Below are positions 57,540 through 64,000 of a DNA stretch of 64,000 bases, piece by piece. The stretch is taken from NCBI RefSeq assembly GCF_001704635.1, contig NZ_MAXF01000061.1:1-64000 (forward strand), read 5' to 3'. Each line of letters begins with the position of its first letter. The stretch's first letter is position 1. Origin of the DNA: Streptomyces sparsogenes. GTDB lineage: Bacteria; Actinomycetota; Actinomycetes; Streptomycetales; Streptomycetaceae. A program made the position numbers and the translations under genes. The notes below the pieces were generated by a model. The model saw only the letters and a program-made list of their open reading frames with translations, did no database searches and had not been told where the DNA came from.

Positions 57540-57753
57540 TTGTCCACAGCGAGTGGCCGATCTTGTGCAAACTGTGGAGAACATCAGTGCGGCTCCGAGC
57601 TCATCCGCGTTCTCGCAGGCAGGAGCGGGTGTGAACGGTCGAACGGATGTGCTCGGCCGATCACACCGGCGTCAATGCGGCGGAAGTTATCCACAGATCT
57701 TCTGAGTTTTCCCCGGCTGTGGATAACTCTGTGGACGACCGGGGTGTGGACGA
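57540..57753. promoter_or_regulatory. DnaA-box cluster between rhomboid and crgA
   Basis: Six 9-mers occur in 214 bp. They are TTGTCCACA (57540-57548, perfect), TTCTCCACA (minus, 57573-57581), TTATCCACA (57687-57695, perfect), TTATCCACA (minus, 57718-57726, perfect) and TCGTCCACA (minus, 57730-57738 and 57745-57753). The third and fourth are in a 12-bp inverted repeat (AGTTATCCACAG). This cluster has more perfect boxes than oriC itself. Streptomyces is known to have high-affinity DnaA-box clusters outside oriC that titrate DnaA. Equivalence is probable but not proven here. Confidence 0.8.
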
Positions 57754-57781
57754 TCGGGCGGCGAAAGCCGGAGAGCCGATC

Positions 57782-58039
57782 CTACTTCCACTGAGTGGAG
57801 ACCACGAACCCGGCGGCGATGAAGCCGAAGCCGACCACGATGTTCCAGTTGCCCAGCGACTTGACCGGCATGTCGCCGGTGGTCACATAGAACATCACGA
57901 TCCAGGCGAGACCGATCAGGAACATGGCCAGCATCAACGGCGCCACCCACCCGCGGCCGCTGCTCAGGCTGATGTTGGCGGCCTGCTTCGCCGGCGGCGG
58001 CGTGAAGTCGTCCTTCTTGCGGATCCGTGACTTCGGCAC
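57782..58039 (-). CDS. crgA: Cell division protein CrgA
   Basis: This 85-residue protein has a basic N-terminus ([16 protein letters not shown]) and two membrane helices ([19 protein letters not shown] and [17 protein letters not shown]). CrgA coordinates sporulation septation and FtsZ-ring placement in Streptomyces and is a divisome member in mycobacteria. Its 3' end lies 29 bp from the DnaA-box cluster. It is divergent from the DUF881 gene. Confidence 0.96.
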   Translation of the reverse strand: MPKSRIRKKDDFTPPPAKQAANISLSSGRGWVAPLMLAMFLIGLAWIVMFYVTTGDMPVKSLGNWNIVVGFGFIAAGFVVSTQWK

Positions 58040-58184
58040 GAGGAACTCTCCTGTCGATGCGCTGCGTGACCGCGCTGGATGGGTACGGACGGCGCCGGTC
58101 GGGACGGGGACGGGGGACCACGCCCTTCCCTCGGGGCGTCAGTTAGCGTAGTCCTTCCGCGGCGTCGTAAGGAGTAAGGGTACG

Positions 58185-58952
58185 TTGAGCAATTCCGCCG
58201 GCACCCCCGCCCCGGGCCCTCGACGCCCCTCCTTCCGCCCCGTCCGGCTGCTGACCGCCGGGGTCTTCGCGCTCGCCGGGCTGATCTTCTGGACCAGCTT
58301 CGACACCGCCCAGGGCACCAACATCCGCAGCGACGAATCGATGCTGCGGCTGTCCGACCTCATACAGGAGCGCAGCCGCAAGAACCGCGACCTCGACAAC
58401 AGCGCCGCCCAGCTGCGCTCGCGGGTCGACGCCCTCGCCCGCCGGGACAACGGCGCCACCGACGCCGAGCGCCGCGAGCTCGCGGCGCTGGAGCGGGCCG
58501 CGGGCACCGAGAAGCTCACGGGCACGGGGCTCACCGTCACCCTCACCGACGCCCCGCCGAACGCGACGGCGAAGATCCCCGACGTGCCCGACCCGCAGCC
58601 CAACGACCTCGTCATCCACCAGCAGGACCTCCAAGCCGTGGTGAACGCGCTGTGGCAGGGCGGCGCCCGGGGGATCAAGGTCATGGACCAGCGGCTGATC
58701 TCCACCAGCGCGGTGCGCTGCGTCGGCAACACCCTGATCCTCCAGGGCCAGGTCTACTCCCCGCCGTACACGATCACCGCCGTCGGCGACCGGGGAAAGC
58801 TGCGCGCCGCGCTGGCCGCGTCCCCCGCCATCGAGAACTACCGCAGCTACGTCGAGGCGTACGGGCTCGGCTGGAAAGTCGCCCAGCACGACAGCGTGAC
58901 TCTTCCCGGCTACTCCGGCACAGTGGACCTGCACTACGCCCAGCCCCGGTGA
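58185..58952 (+). CDS. DUF881 membrane protein
   Basis: This 255-residue protein has a short basic N-terminus, one membrane helix (VRLLTAGVFALAGLIFWTS), an extracytoplasmic coiled coil (RLSDLIQERSRKNRDLDNS) and a DUF881 domain (GTGLTVTLTDAP, then NALWQGGARGIKVMDQRL). The start is TTG with GGAG upstream. Linkage crgA-DUF881-pabA-pknB is the same as mycobacterial Rv0011c-Rv0014c. Function unknown; relation to cell division is inferred from linkage. Confidence 0.88.
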   Translation: MSNSAGTPAPGPRRPSFRPVRLLTAGVFALAGLIFWTSFDTAQGTNIRSDESMLRLSDLIQERSRKNRDLDNSAAQLRSRVDALARRDNGATDAERRELAALERAAGTEKLTGTGLTVTLTDAPPNATAKIPDVPDPQPNDLVIHQQDLQAVVNALWQGGARGIKVMDQRLISTSAVRCVGNTLILQGQVYSPPYTITAVGDRGKLRAALAASPAIENYRSYVEAYGLGWKVAQHDSVTLPGYSGTVDLHYAQPR

Positions 58953-59020
58953 GGCGGGCCCCCGGGAAGGGGGCCCCAGGAACGCGGTGAACGCGGTGAA
59001 GGCGGACAGGAGTGCGGCCG

Positions 59021-59704
59021 ATGAGGGTGCGACTGGTCGTCAGAACGCTCAGCGAGGTGTGCCTGACCGTCGGCACCCTGATCGTCCTCTTCGTCGTCTA
59101 TGTCCTGTACTGGACCGGAGTGCGCGCCGACCGCGCGATGGACGGGGAGATCGACCGGCTGCGGGACCGGTGGGCGACCGGGCCCGTCGCCGGGGCCGCG
59201 GCGCCGCGGCGGGAGGCCGAACCGGAGCCGTACCGGGACGGCGAGCCCTTCGCCCTCATGTACATCCCGCGCTTCGGCGCCGACTGGGTCAAGCCGGTCC
59301 TCCAGGGCACCGCGGCCGGCACCCTGAAGAAGGGCCTGGGCCACTATCCGAGCACCGCCCGCCCCGGCGCCCGGGGCAACTTCGCCGTCGCCGGGCACCG
59401 CCGCACCTACGGCGACCCCTTCAAGGACTTCCCCCGGCTGCGCCCCGGCGACGCCGTGGTGGTGACCGACGGCACCACCTGGTACACGTACCGCATCGAC
59501 AGGCCGCCCTACCGCACCCTGCCCACCGACGTCGGCGTCATCGACCCGGTGCCGCGCGCCTCCGGGTTCCGGGGACCGGGCCGCTATCTGACCCTCACGA
59601 CCTGTGAGCCGGAGTGGGGGCACAGCCACCGGCTGATCGCGTGGGCACACCTGGACGCCACCCGTCCGGTGACCGAGGGCAAGCCGGAAGCTTTGCCCGG
59701 CTGA
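59021..59704 (+). CDS. Class E sortase (first of three)
   Basis: This 227-residue protein has an N-terminal membrane anchor (CLTVGTLIVLFVVYVLYW) and a sortase beta barrel with catalytic His126 (VAGHRRT), Cys195 (LTLTTCEPEW) and a downstream Arg (GHSHRL). Class E sortases anchor LAXTG-type proteins to peptidoglycan in high-GC actinobacteria, for example chaplins. I chose the ATG at 59021 because AGGAG lies 8 nt upstream. It lies 68 nt after the DUF881 gene and shares its strand with two more sortase genes further on. Confidence 0.9.
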   Translation: MRVRLVVRTLSEVCLTVGTLIVLFVVYVLYWTGVRADRAMDGEIDRLRDRWATGPVAGAAAPRREAEPEPYRDGEPFALMYIPRFGADWVKPVLQGTAAGTLKKGLGHYPSTARPGARGNFAVAGHRRTYGDPFKDFPRLRPGDAVVVTDGTTWYTYRIDRPPYRTLPTDVGVIDPVPRASGFRGPGRYLTLTTCEPEWGHSHRLIAWAHLDATRPVTEGKPEALPG

Positions 59705-59784
59705 CCCACCCGGGCAGGTCCCGGCCCCTTACTCTGGTGCTGCAATCGACTTCTTCGTCGTAGTCCGTCGTGAGTAGGGATGGC

Positions 59785-59961
59785 ATGTACGGCTGGATCT
59801 GGCGGCATCTGCCGGGTAACGCATGGGTGCGGGCGCTGATTTCGCTCGTGCTGGTGCTGGCGATCGTCTTCGTGCTCTTCCAGTACGTCTTCCCGTGGGC
59901 GGAGCCGCTGCTGCCGTTCGGCGACGTGACGGTCGACGAGGGGATGGCGGGCCCCCGGTGA
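59785..59961 (+). CDS. 58-residue membrane micro-protein
   Basis: This small protein has a Trp-rich start (MYGWIWRHLPGNAWVRAL), one membrane helix (ISLVLVLAIVFVLFQYVF) and a short acidic external tail. AGGGA lies just upstream of the ATG. Its stop overlaps the amidotransferase start by 4 nt (GTGA), so translation is coupled. The size and coupling suggest a conserved gene. Function unknown. Confidence 0.8.
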   Translation: MYGWIWRHLPGNAWVRALISLVLVLAIVFVLFQYVFPWAEPLLPFGDVTVDEGMAGPR

Positions 59962-60608
59962 GCGCGCGCGTCCTGGTCGTCGACAACTACGACAGCTTCG
60001 TCTTCAACCTGGTCCAGTACCTCTACCAGCTCGGCGCCGAGTGCGAGGTGCTGCGCAACGACGAGGTGGCCCTCGGCCACGCCCAGGACGGCTTCGACGG
60101 CGTCCTGCTCTCCCCGGGCCCCGGCACCCCCGAAGAGGCCGGGGTCTGTGTCGACATGGTGCGGCACTGCGCGAGCACCGGTGTGCCCGTCTTCGGCGTC
60201 TGCCTGGGGATGCAGTCCATGGCCGTGGCGTACGGAGGGGTCGTCGGGCGCGCCCCCGAGCTGCTGCACGGCAAGACCTCGCTCGTCACGCACGAGGGCG
60301 CCGGGGTCTTCAAGGGCCTGCCGTCGCCCTTCACCGCCACCCGCTACCACTCGCTGGCCGTCGAACGGGAGACCGTCCCGGACGAGTTGGAGATCACGGC
60401 CTGGACGGACACGGGCATCGCGATGGGGCTGCGCCACCGCCGGCTGCCGGTCGAGGGCGTGCAGTTCCACCCCGAGTCGGTGCTCACCGAGTGGGGCCAC
60501 CGCATGCTCGCCAACTGGCTGGAGGAGTGCGGCGACGCGGGGGCGGTGGGGCGGTCGGCGGGCCTGGCCCCCGTGGTGGGGGCGGTCGGCGGCAAGGCCG
60601 GCGAGTGA
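59958..60608 (+). CDS. pabA: Aminodeoxychorismate/anthranilate synthase component II
   Basis: This 216-residue class I glutamine amidotransferase has nucleophile Cys82 (FGVCLGMQS), an oxyanion strand (LLSPGPGTPEEAG) and the His-Glu pair in VQFHPESVLTEWG. It releases ammonia from glutamine for 4-amino-4-deoxychorismate (folate) or anthranilate (tryptophan) synthesis. The partner subunit is not in the window. It begins with the GTGA overlap of the micro-protein gene and ends in another GTGA overlap with a sortase gene. That is an unusual coupling of folate/tryptophan and cell-surface genes. Confidence 0.9.
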   Translation: MSARVLVVDNYDSFVFNLVQYLYQLGAECEVLRNDEVALGHAQDGFDGVLLSPGPGTPEEAGVCVDMVRHCASTGVPVFGVCLGMQSMAVAYGGVVGRAPELLHGKTSLVTHEGAGVFKGLPSPFTATRYHSLAVERETVPDELEITAWTDTGIAMGLRHRRLPVEGVQFHPESVLTEWGHRMLANWLEECGDAGAVGRSAGLAPVVGAVGGKAGE

Positions 60609-62560
60609 CCGCACTGCGCCCCGAGCGCGAGGGCGCGGCCCCAGGCGCCCAGGAGCCCGACCCCTACGCGTCGTACGGGCCACGAGAGCCGCACGACGCT
60701 CAGGGGGAGACGGACGCGTTCGCGGCGGCCGTGGAGCGGCTGGACGACCCGCTGACCGATCCGCTGCCCAGGCCCGCGCCCGGGCTCACCCCGGGGATCG
60801 TGACCGGGCCCCCGGCGCGACCCGGCGCCGGGCCGACCACGGGGCCCATGACGGGGCCGATGACAGGGCCCACGCCAGGGCCTGCCCCAGGGACGATGCC
60901 CCGGCCCCTGAGCCGGCCCACGGCGGGTCCCGCGCCCAGGGCCGCGGGAAAGCCCGCCGCCGGGCCTGTGGCGGGACGGAGGGCGGCCTCCGGACGCGGG
61001 GCCGCCTCGGCCTCCGAGCGGCCCTCTGACGGCCCCTCCCGGGCCCGCCACCGCCGACCCCCCGCGCCACCCGCCGTGCCCGCGGACCCGGACGCGACGG
61101 CGGTCCTGCCGCCGGTGTCCGCCGGGCCCGCCGATCCGGAGGCGACGGCCGTCCTGCCGCCGGTGCCCGCCGGGCCCGCGGACCCGGACGCGACGGCGGT
61201 CCTGCCGCCGGTGTCCGCCGGGCCCGCCGATCCGGAGGCGACGGCCGTCCTGCCGCCGGTGCCCGCCGGGCCCGCGGACCCGGACGCGACGGCGGTCCTG
61301 CCGCCGGTGTCCGCCGGGCCCGCCGATCCGGAGGCGACGGCCGTCCTGCCGCCGGTGCCCGCGGCCGGAGGCCCGGCGGCGGGGGCTCCGGCGGGGCCTA
61401 TGGCTGGGCCCGTGCCTGGGGCCGGGCCGGCCGGCGGCCGGCGGGCGGCGAGGGACGACGAGACCGTGGCGCTGCGGGCGGTCCGGGCCGAGCCGGTCCC
61501 CCGGCCCGCTCCCGCCGCCCCGGCGGGCGACGACAGCACGGTGCTGCTCCGCAAGGTCGTGGCGGACCCCGCCGGGACGCGGGCCGGTACGGGCCGCATC
61601 GCTACGGACGGCATCGGTACGGACCGGAGAAGGCCGGCCGGGAGCGGCCCGGGCGGGGGCGGGGCGGGCGGCGCGGCCGACCCGCAGGGGCCGCCGACGG
61701 GGGGCCGGGCCGCCCGCAGACGCGCCGCGCAGGCGGCGGCCAGACGCGGCGGCAGACGGGCCGCCCGCGGCGGGGCGGACGGCGGTGCGGAAGACGCCAC
61801 CGCGGCCGGGAGCGGAGCGCGGACGGCCACGGCCGCGCCCCGCACCCGTATGGAGGCCAAGCGCGCCGCCCGGGCGCGCAAGGACAGCCCGGCCGTGATC
61901 GTGAGCCGCGTCGTCGGCGAGCTGTTCATCACCGTCGGCGTGCTGATGCTGCTCTTCGTGACCTACCAGCTGTGGTGGACGAACATCCGGGCCCATCAGC
62001 AGGCGAACGGCGCCGCCAACAGCCTCCAGAAGAAGTGGGACCGGGACGGCGGGAAGCGCGATCCGGGCACCTTCTCGCCCGGCGAGGGGTTCGCGATCCT
62101 GTACATCCCCAAGCTGGACGTCAAGGCCCCGATCGCCGAGGGGATCAGCAAGCAGGACGTCCTCGACCACGGCATGGTCGGCCACTATGGCAAGGGCAAG
62201 CTGAAGACCGCCATGCCCTGGGACAAGAAGGGCAACTTCGCGCTGGCCGGGCACCGGAACACCCATGGTGAGCCGTTCCGGTACATCAATCACCTCAAGC
62301 CCGGCGACAAGATCGTCGTGGAGACGCAGAACGCGTTCTTCACGTACGAGATGACCAGCATCCTGCCGCAGACCTCGCCCTCGAACACCGGCGTGATCGG
62401 CCCGGTGCCGCCCGGCTCCGGCTTCACGAAGCCGGGCCGCTACATCACCCTGACGACCTGCACCCCCGAGTTCACCAGCAAGTACCGCATGATCGTCTGG
62501 GGGAAGATGGTCGACGAGCGTCCGCGGAACGAGGGCAAGCCGGACGCGTTGGTCCAGTGA
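60605..62560 (+). CDS. srtE1: Class E sortase with very long repeat-containing N-terminus
   Basis: This 651-residue protein has about 430 cytoplasmic residues rich in Pro/Ala/Gly/Arg, including six 16-residue repeats (PADPDATAVLPPVSAG or close variants, about residues 160-255). A membrane helix (about 437-459) and a class E sortase domain with His550 (LAGHRNTHGEPF), Cys619 (LTTCTPEF) and Arg (TSKYRM) follow. Streptomyces SrtE1 and SrtE2 lie between pabA and pknB, which supports the name. Most known relatives have a much shorter N-terminus. The GTG start overlaps the pabA stop (GTGA). Confidence 0.86.
   Translation: MTALRPEREGAAPGAQEPDPYASYGPREPHDAQGETDAFAAAVERLDDPLTDPLPRPAPGLTPGIVTGPPARPGAGPTTGPMTGPMTGPTPGPAPGTMPRPLSRPTAGPAPRAAGKPAAGPVAGRRAASGRGAASASERPSDGPSRARHRRPPAPPAVPADPDATAVLPPVSAGPADPEATAVLPPVPAGPADPDATAVLPPVSAGPADPEATAVLPPVPAGPADPDATAVLPPVSAGPADPEATAVLPPVPAAGGPAAGAPAGPMAGPVPGAGPAGGRRAARDDETVALRAVRAEPVPRPAPAAPAGDDSTVLLRKVVADPAGTRAGTGRIATDGIGTDRRRPAGSGPGGGGAGGAADPQGPPTGGRAARRRAAQAAARRGGRRAARGGADGGAEDATAAGSGARTATAAPRTRMEAKRAARARKDSPAVIVSRVVGELFITVGVLMLLFVTYQLWWTNIRAHQQANGAANSLQKKWDRDGGKRDPGTFSPGEGFAILYIPKLDVKAPIAEGISKQDVLDHGMVGHYGKGKLKTAMPWDKKGNFALAGHRNTHGEPFRYINHLKPGDKIVVETQNAFFTYEMTSILPQTSPSNTGVIGPVPPGSGFTKPGRYITLTTCTPEFTSKYRMIVWGKMVDERPRNEGKPDALVQ
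61082..61369 (+). repeat. Six in-frame 48-bp tandem repeats (96-bp higher-order unit)
   Basis: Two alternating 48-bp versions encode PADPDATAVLPPVSAG and PADPEATAVLPPVPAG, repeated three times with a period of exactly 96 bp and almost no divergence. This indicates recent expansion by slippage or unequal exchange. Confidence 0.95.
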
Positions 62561-62627
62561 GCGAGCACGGCCGGGAAGACCGGGCAGACGGAACGACCGG
62601 GAAGACCGGGAAAAGAGGGACGACGCG

Positions 62628-63368
62628 GTGGCACGGACCGACCAAGACGAGCGGCGGGGCGAGCTGCCCGACGCGGCCTCGGGGCGGCGCCGCCCCCGCC
62701 GGGGGCGGATAGCAGCCGCCGTCGGCATCCTGGGCGAGCTGTTGATCACCGCGGGCGTGATCATGGCCCTCTTCGTCGTCTACTCGCTGTGGTGGACGAA
62801 CGTGCTGGCCGATCGCGAGGCCAAGAAGCAGGGCGACCGGGTGCGCAGGCAGTGGGCGCAGCAGGAGGGGCCCGGCCGGCTCGACACCAAGGACGGCATC
62901 GGCTTCCTGCACGTGCCGGCGATGGACAACGGCGAGGTGCTGGTGAAGAAGGGCACCTCGACGGCGACGCTCAACGACGGCGTCGCGGGCTACTACACCA
63001 AGCCGGTGAAGTCGGCGATGCCGTGGGACAAGAAGGGCAACGTCACGCTGGCGGCGCACCGGGACGGGCACGGCGCCAAGTTCCACAACATCGACAAGCT
63101 GGGCAAGGGCGACGCGATCGTCTTCGAGACCCGGGACACCTGGTACGTCTACAAGGTCTTCGCGGAGCTGCCCGAGACCTCGAAGTACAACGTGGGGGTG
63201 CTCAGCCCGGTCCCGAAGGGGTCGGGGAAGAAGAAGGCGGGCCGCTACATCACGCTCTCGACGTGCACTCCGGTCTACACCTCGCTCCACCGCTACATCG
63301 TGTGGGGCGAGCTGGTGCGTACGGAGAAGGTCGACGCGGACCGCACCCCGCCCAAGGAGCTGCGCTAA
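62628..63368 (+). CDS. srtE2: Class E sortase (third)
   Basis: This 246-residue protein has a basic start, a membrane anchor (LGELLITAGVIMALFVVYSLW) and a sortase barrel with His144 (LAAHRDGHG), Cys213 (LSTCTPVY) and Arg (TSLHRYI). Its catalytic surroundings differ slightly from the first two (AAH for AGH). The GTG at 62628 has GAGGG upstream. It is the last gene before a strong terminator and the convergent kinase gene. Confidence 0.88.
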   Translation: MARTDQDERRGELPDAASGRRRPRRGRIAAAVGILGELLITAGVIMALFVVYSLWWTNVLADREAKKQGDRVRRQWAQQEGPGRLDTKDGIGFLHVPAMDNGEVLVKKGTSTATLNDGVAGYYTKPVKSAMPWDKKGNVTLAAHRDGHGAKFHNIDKLGKGDAIVFETRDTWYVYKVFAELPETSKYNVGVLSPVPKGSGKKKAGRYITLSTCTPVYTSLHRYIVWGELVRTEKVDADRTPPKELR

Positions 63369-63398
63369 CAGCCCGGCTCTGACAGCTCCGGACACGGG

Positions 63399-63436
63399 GA
63401 AGCCCCGGCCGCCCGATTCCCGGGCGCCGGGGCTTC
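63399..63436. terminator. Terminator between srtE2 and the PknB-like gene
   Basis: GAAGCCCCGG...CCGGGGCTTC forms an outer 10-bp stem extended by a CGCCCG/CGGGCG stem with one bulged C. It serves two convergent genes. Confidence 0.8.
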
Positions 63437-63496
63437 TCGCTGTTCGCGGTGCGGTGTTTGCGGCGCGGCGCGCGCCTTGAGCGCGGCGCGCGCGCC

Positions 63497-64000
63497 TTAC
63501 GTGGCGGGTCCGCCGGAGGGACCGCCGAACGGGATGCCGCCGCCCCCGTCGCCGCCGCCGTCGCCACCGCCGCCGTTGTTGCCATGGCCGCTGTCGAAGG
63601 TGGTCAGGTTGACGGCCTGGCCCTTGGCCACCTGGCTGCCCTCCTGCGGGTCGACGAACAGCACGGTGGAGTTCTCGTCCTGGGAGCCGGTGATGGCGCC
63701 GACGGTGAGGCCGGCTGCCTCGATGGCCTTCCTGGCGTCCTTGAGCTTCTTGCCGCGCAGCTGGGGCACCGCGACGTTCTCCTGCTGGGCGGGGGCCTTG
63801 GCGACGGTCAGGGTGACGGTCGAGCCGGGCAGGACCTGCTCGTTGCCCTTGGGGGTCTGGTCGATGACGGTGCCCGCCTCGACGTCGGCGTTCTCCACCT
63901 CCGTGCTCTGCACCTTCAGGCCCTTGGCCTCCAGTGCGGCCGTGGCGTCCGCGAGCTTCTGGGTGGTGACGTCCGGAACGGTGACCTTGGACTGCGCCTG
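63497..64000 (-). CDS. pknB: PASTA-domain C-terminus of a PknB-like Ser/Thr kinase (partial)
   Basis: The 167 C-terminal residues continue beyond the window edge. Two complete PASTA-type repeats are visible (VPDVTTQKLADATAALEAKG and VPQLRGKKLKDARKAIEAAG), each ending in the TVxVAKG-like strand. A Gly-rich tail follows (GGGGDGGGDGGGG). External PASTA domains bind muropeptides or lipid II and regulate the kinase. The position beside pabA and sortase genes is that of Streptomyces and mycobacterial pknB. The kinase domain itself is outside the window. Confidence 0.88.
   Translation of the reverse strand, partial: QAQSKVTVPDVTTQKLADATAALEAKGLKVQSTEVENADVEAGTVIDQTPKGNEQVLPGSTVTLTVAKAPAQQENVAVPQLRGKKLKDARKAIEAAGLTVGAITGSQDENSTVLFVDPQEGSQVAKGQAVNLTTFDSGHGNNGGGGDGGGDGGGGIPFGGPSGGPAT

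Noticed and set aside
61082-61369. Possible CRISPR array
   Set aside because: The repeats are contiguous, in frame and without unique spacers. They encode a peptide repeat. No other CRISPR-like array or cas gene was seen.

Overview
The window is a high-GC actinobacterial chromosome segment, almost certainly from Streptomyces, centred on the replication origin. The evidence is the gene order rnpA-rpmH-dnaA-oriC-dnaN-gnd-recF-DUF721-gyrB-gyrA, an approximately 0.9-kb oriC full of TTGTCCACA-type DnaA boxes, eight copies of the parS palindrome GTTTCACGTGAAAC, a DnaA with a very long acidic domain II, class E sortases, CrgA, and frequent GTG starts with GGAGG ribosome binding sites.

Left arm (1-13.9 kb): the end of an unidentified membrane protein and a dienelactone-hydrolase-like protein precede dnaB on the minus strand. 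A DnaA-box cluster and a leaderless-looking MATE transporter follow. Next come the rpsF-ssb-rpsR-rplI operon (minus), a small membrane protein, a FemX-like peptidoglycan branching enzyme with an alanine-racemase-like partner, a polytopic GT87-like protein and a bifunctional class A penicillin-binding protein.

From 13.9 to 29.6 kb: an autoregulated-looking PadR repressor, inositol-1-phosphate synthase, an MFS permease, the CCA-adding enzyme, a DUF6049 secreted protein, MurJ with a separately encoded pseudokinase, an ECF sigma factor with its zinc-finger anti-sigma, trxB-trxA behind a clear SigR-type promoter, and a GNAT acetyltransferase.

Origin core (29.8-47.9 kb): parB-parA, rsmG, khpB/jag, yidC, yidD, rnpA and rpmH run leftwards. 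The genes dnaA, dnaN, gnd, recF, DUF721, gyrB and gyrA run rightwards. The divergent rpmH/dnaA promoters flank a head-to-head DnaA-box pair that probably autoregulates dnaA.

Right arm (48-64 kb): a DUF3566 protein, tRNA-Ile, a DLW-39 micro-protein, a membrane-anchored secreted protein, a Ser/Thr kinase with a neighbouring HTH protein, tRNA-Ala, an HTH/coiled-coil/receiver protein, DUF5324, cyclophilin, rhomboid, crgA, DUF881, a sortase, a 58-residue membrane protein, a PabA/TrpG amidotransferase, two more class E sortases, and the PASTA end of a PknB-like kinase.

The unifying theme is replication, segregation, septation and cell-wall assembly. The most interesting non-coding signals are a second DnaA-box cluster at 57.54-57.75 kb, a third upstream of dnaB, and parS sites built into coding sequences. 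I saw no insertion sequence, prophage or CRISPR array. The window is conserved core chromosome, and I found no convincing wholly novel system.
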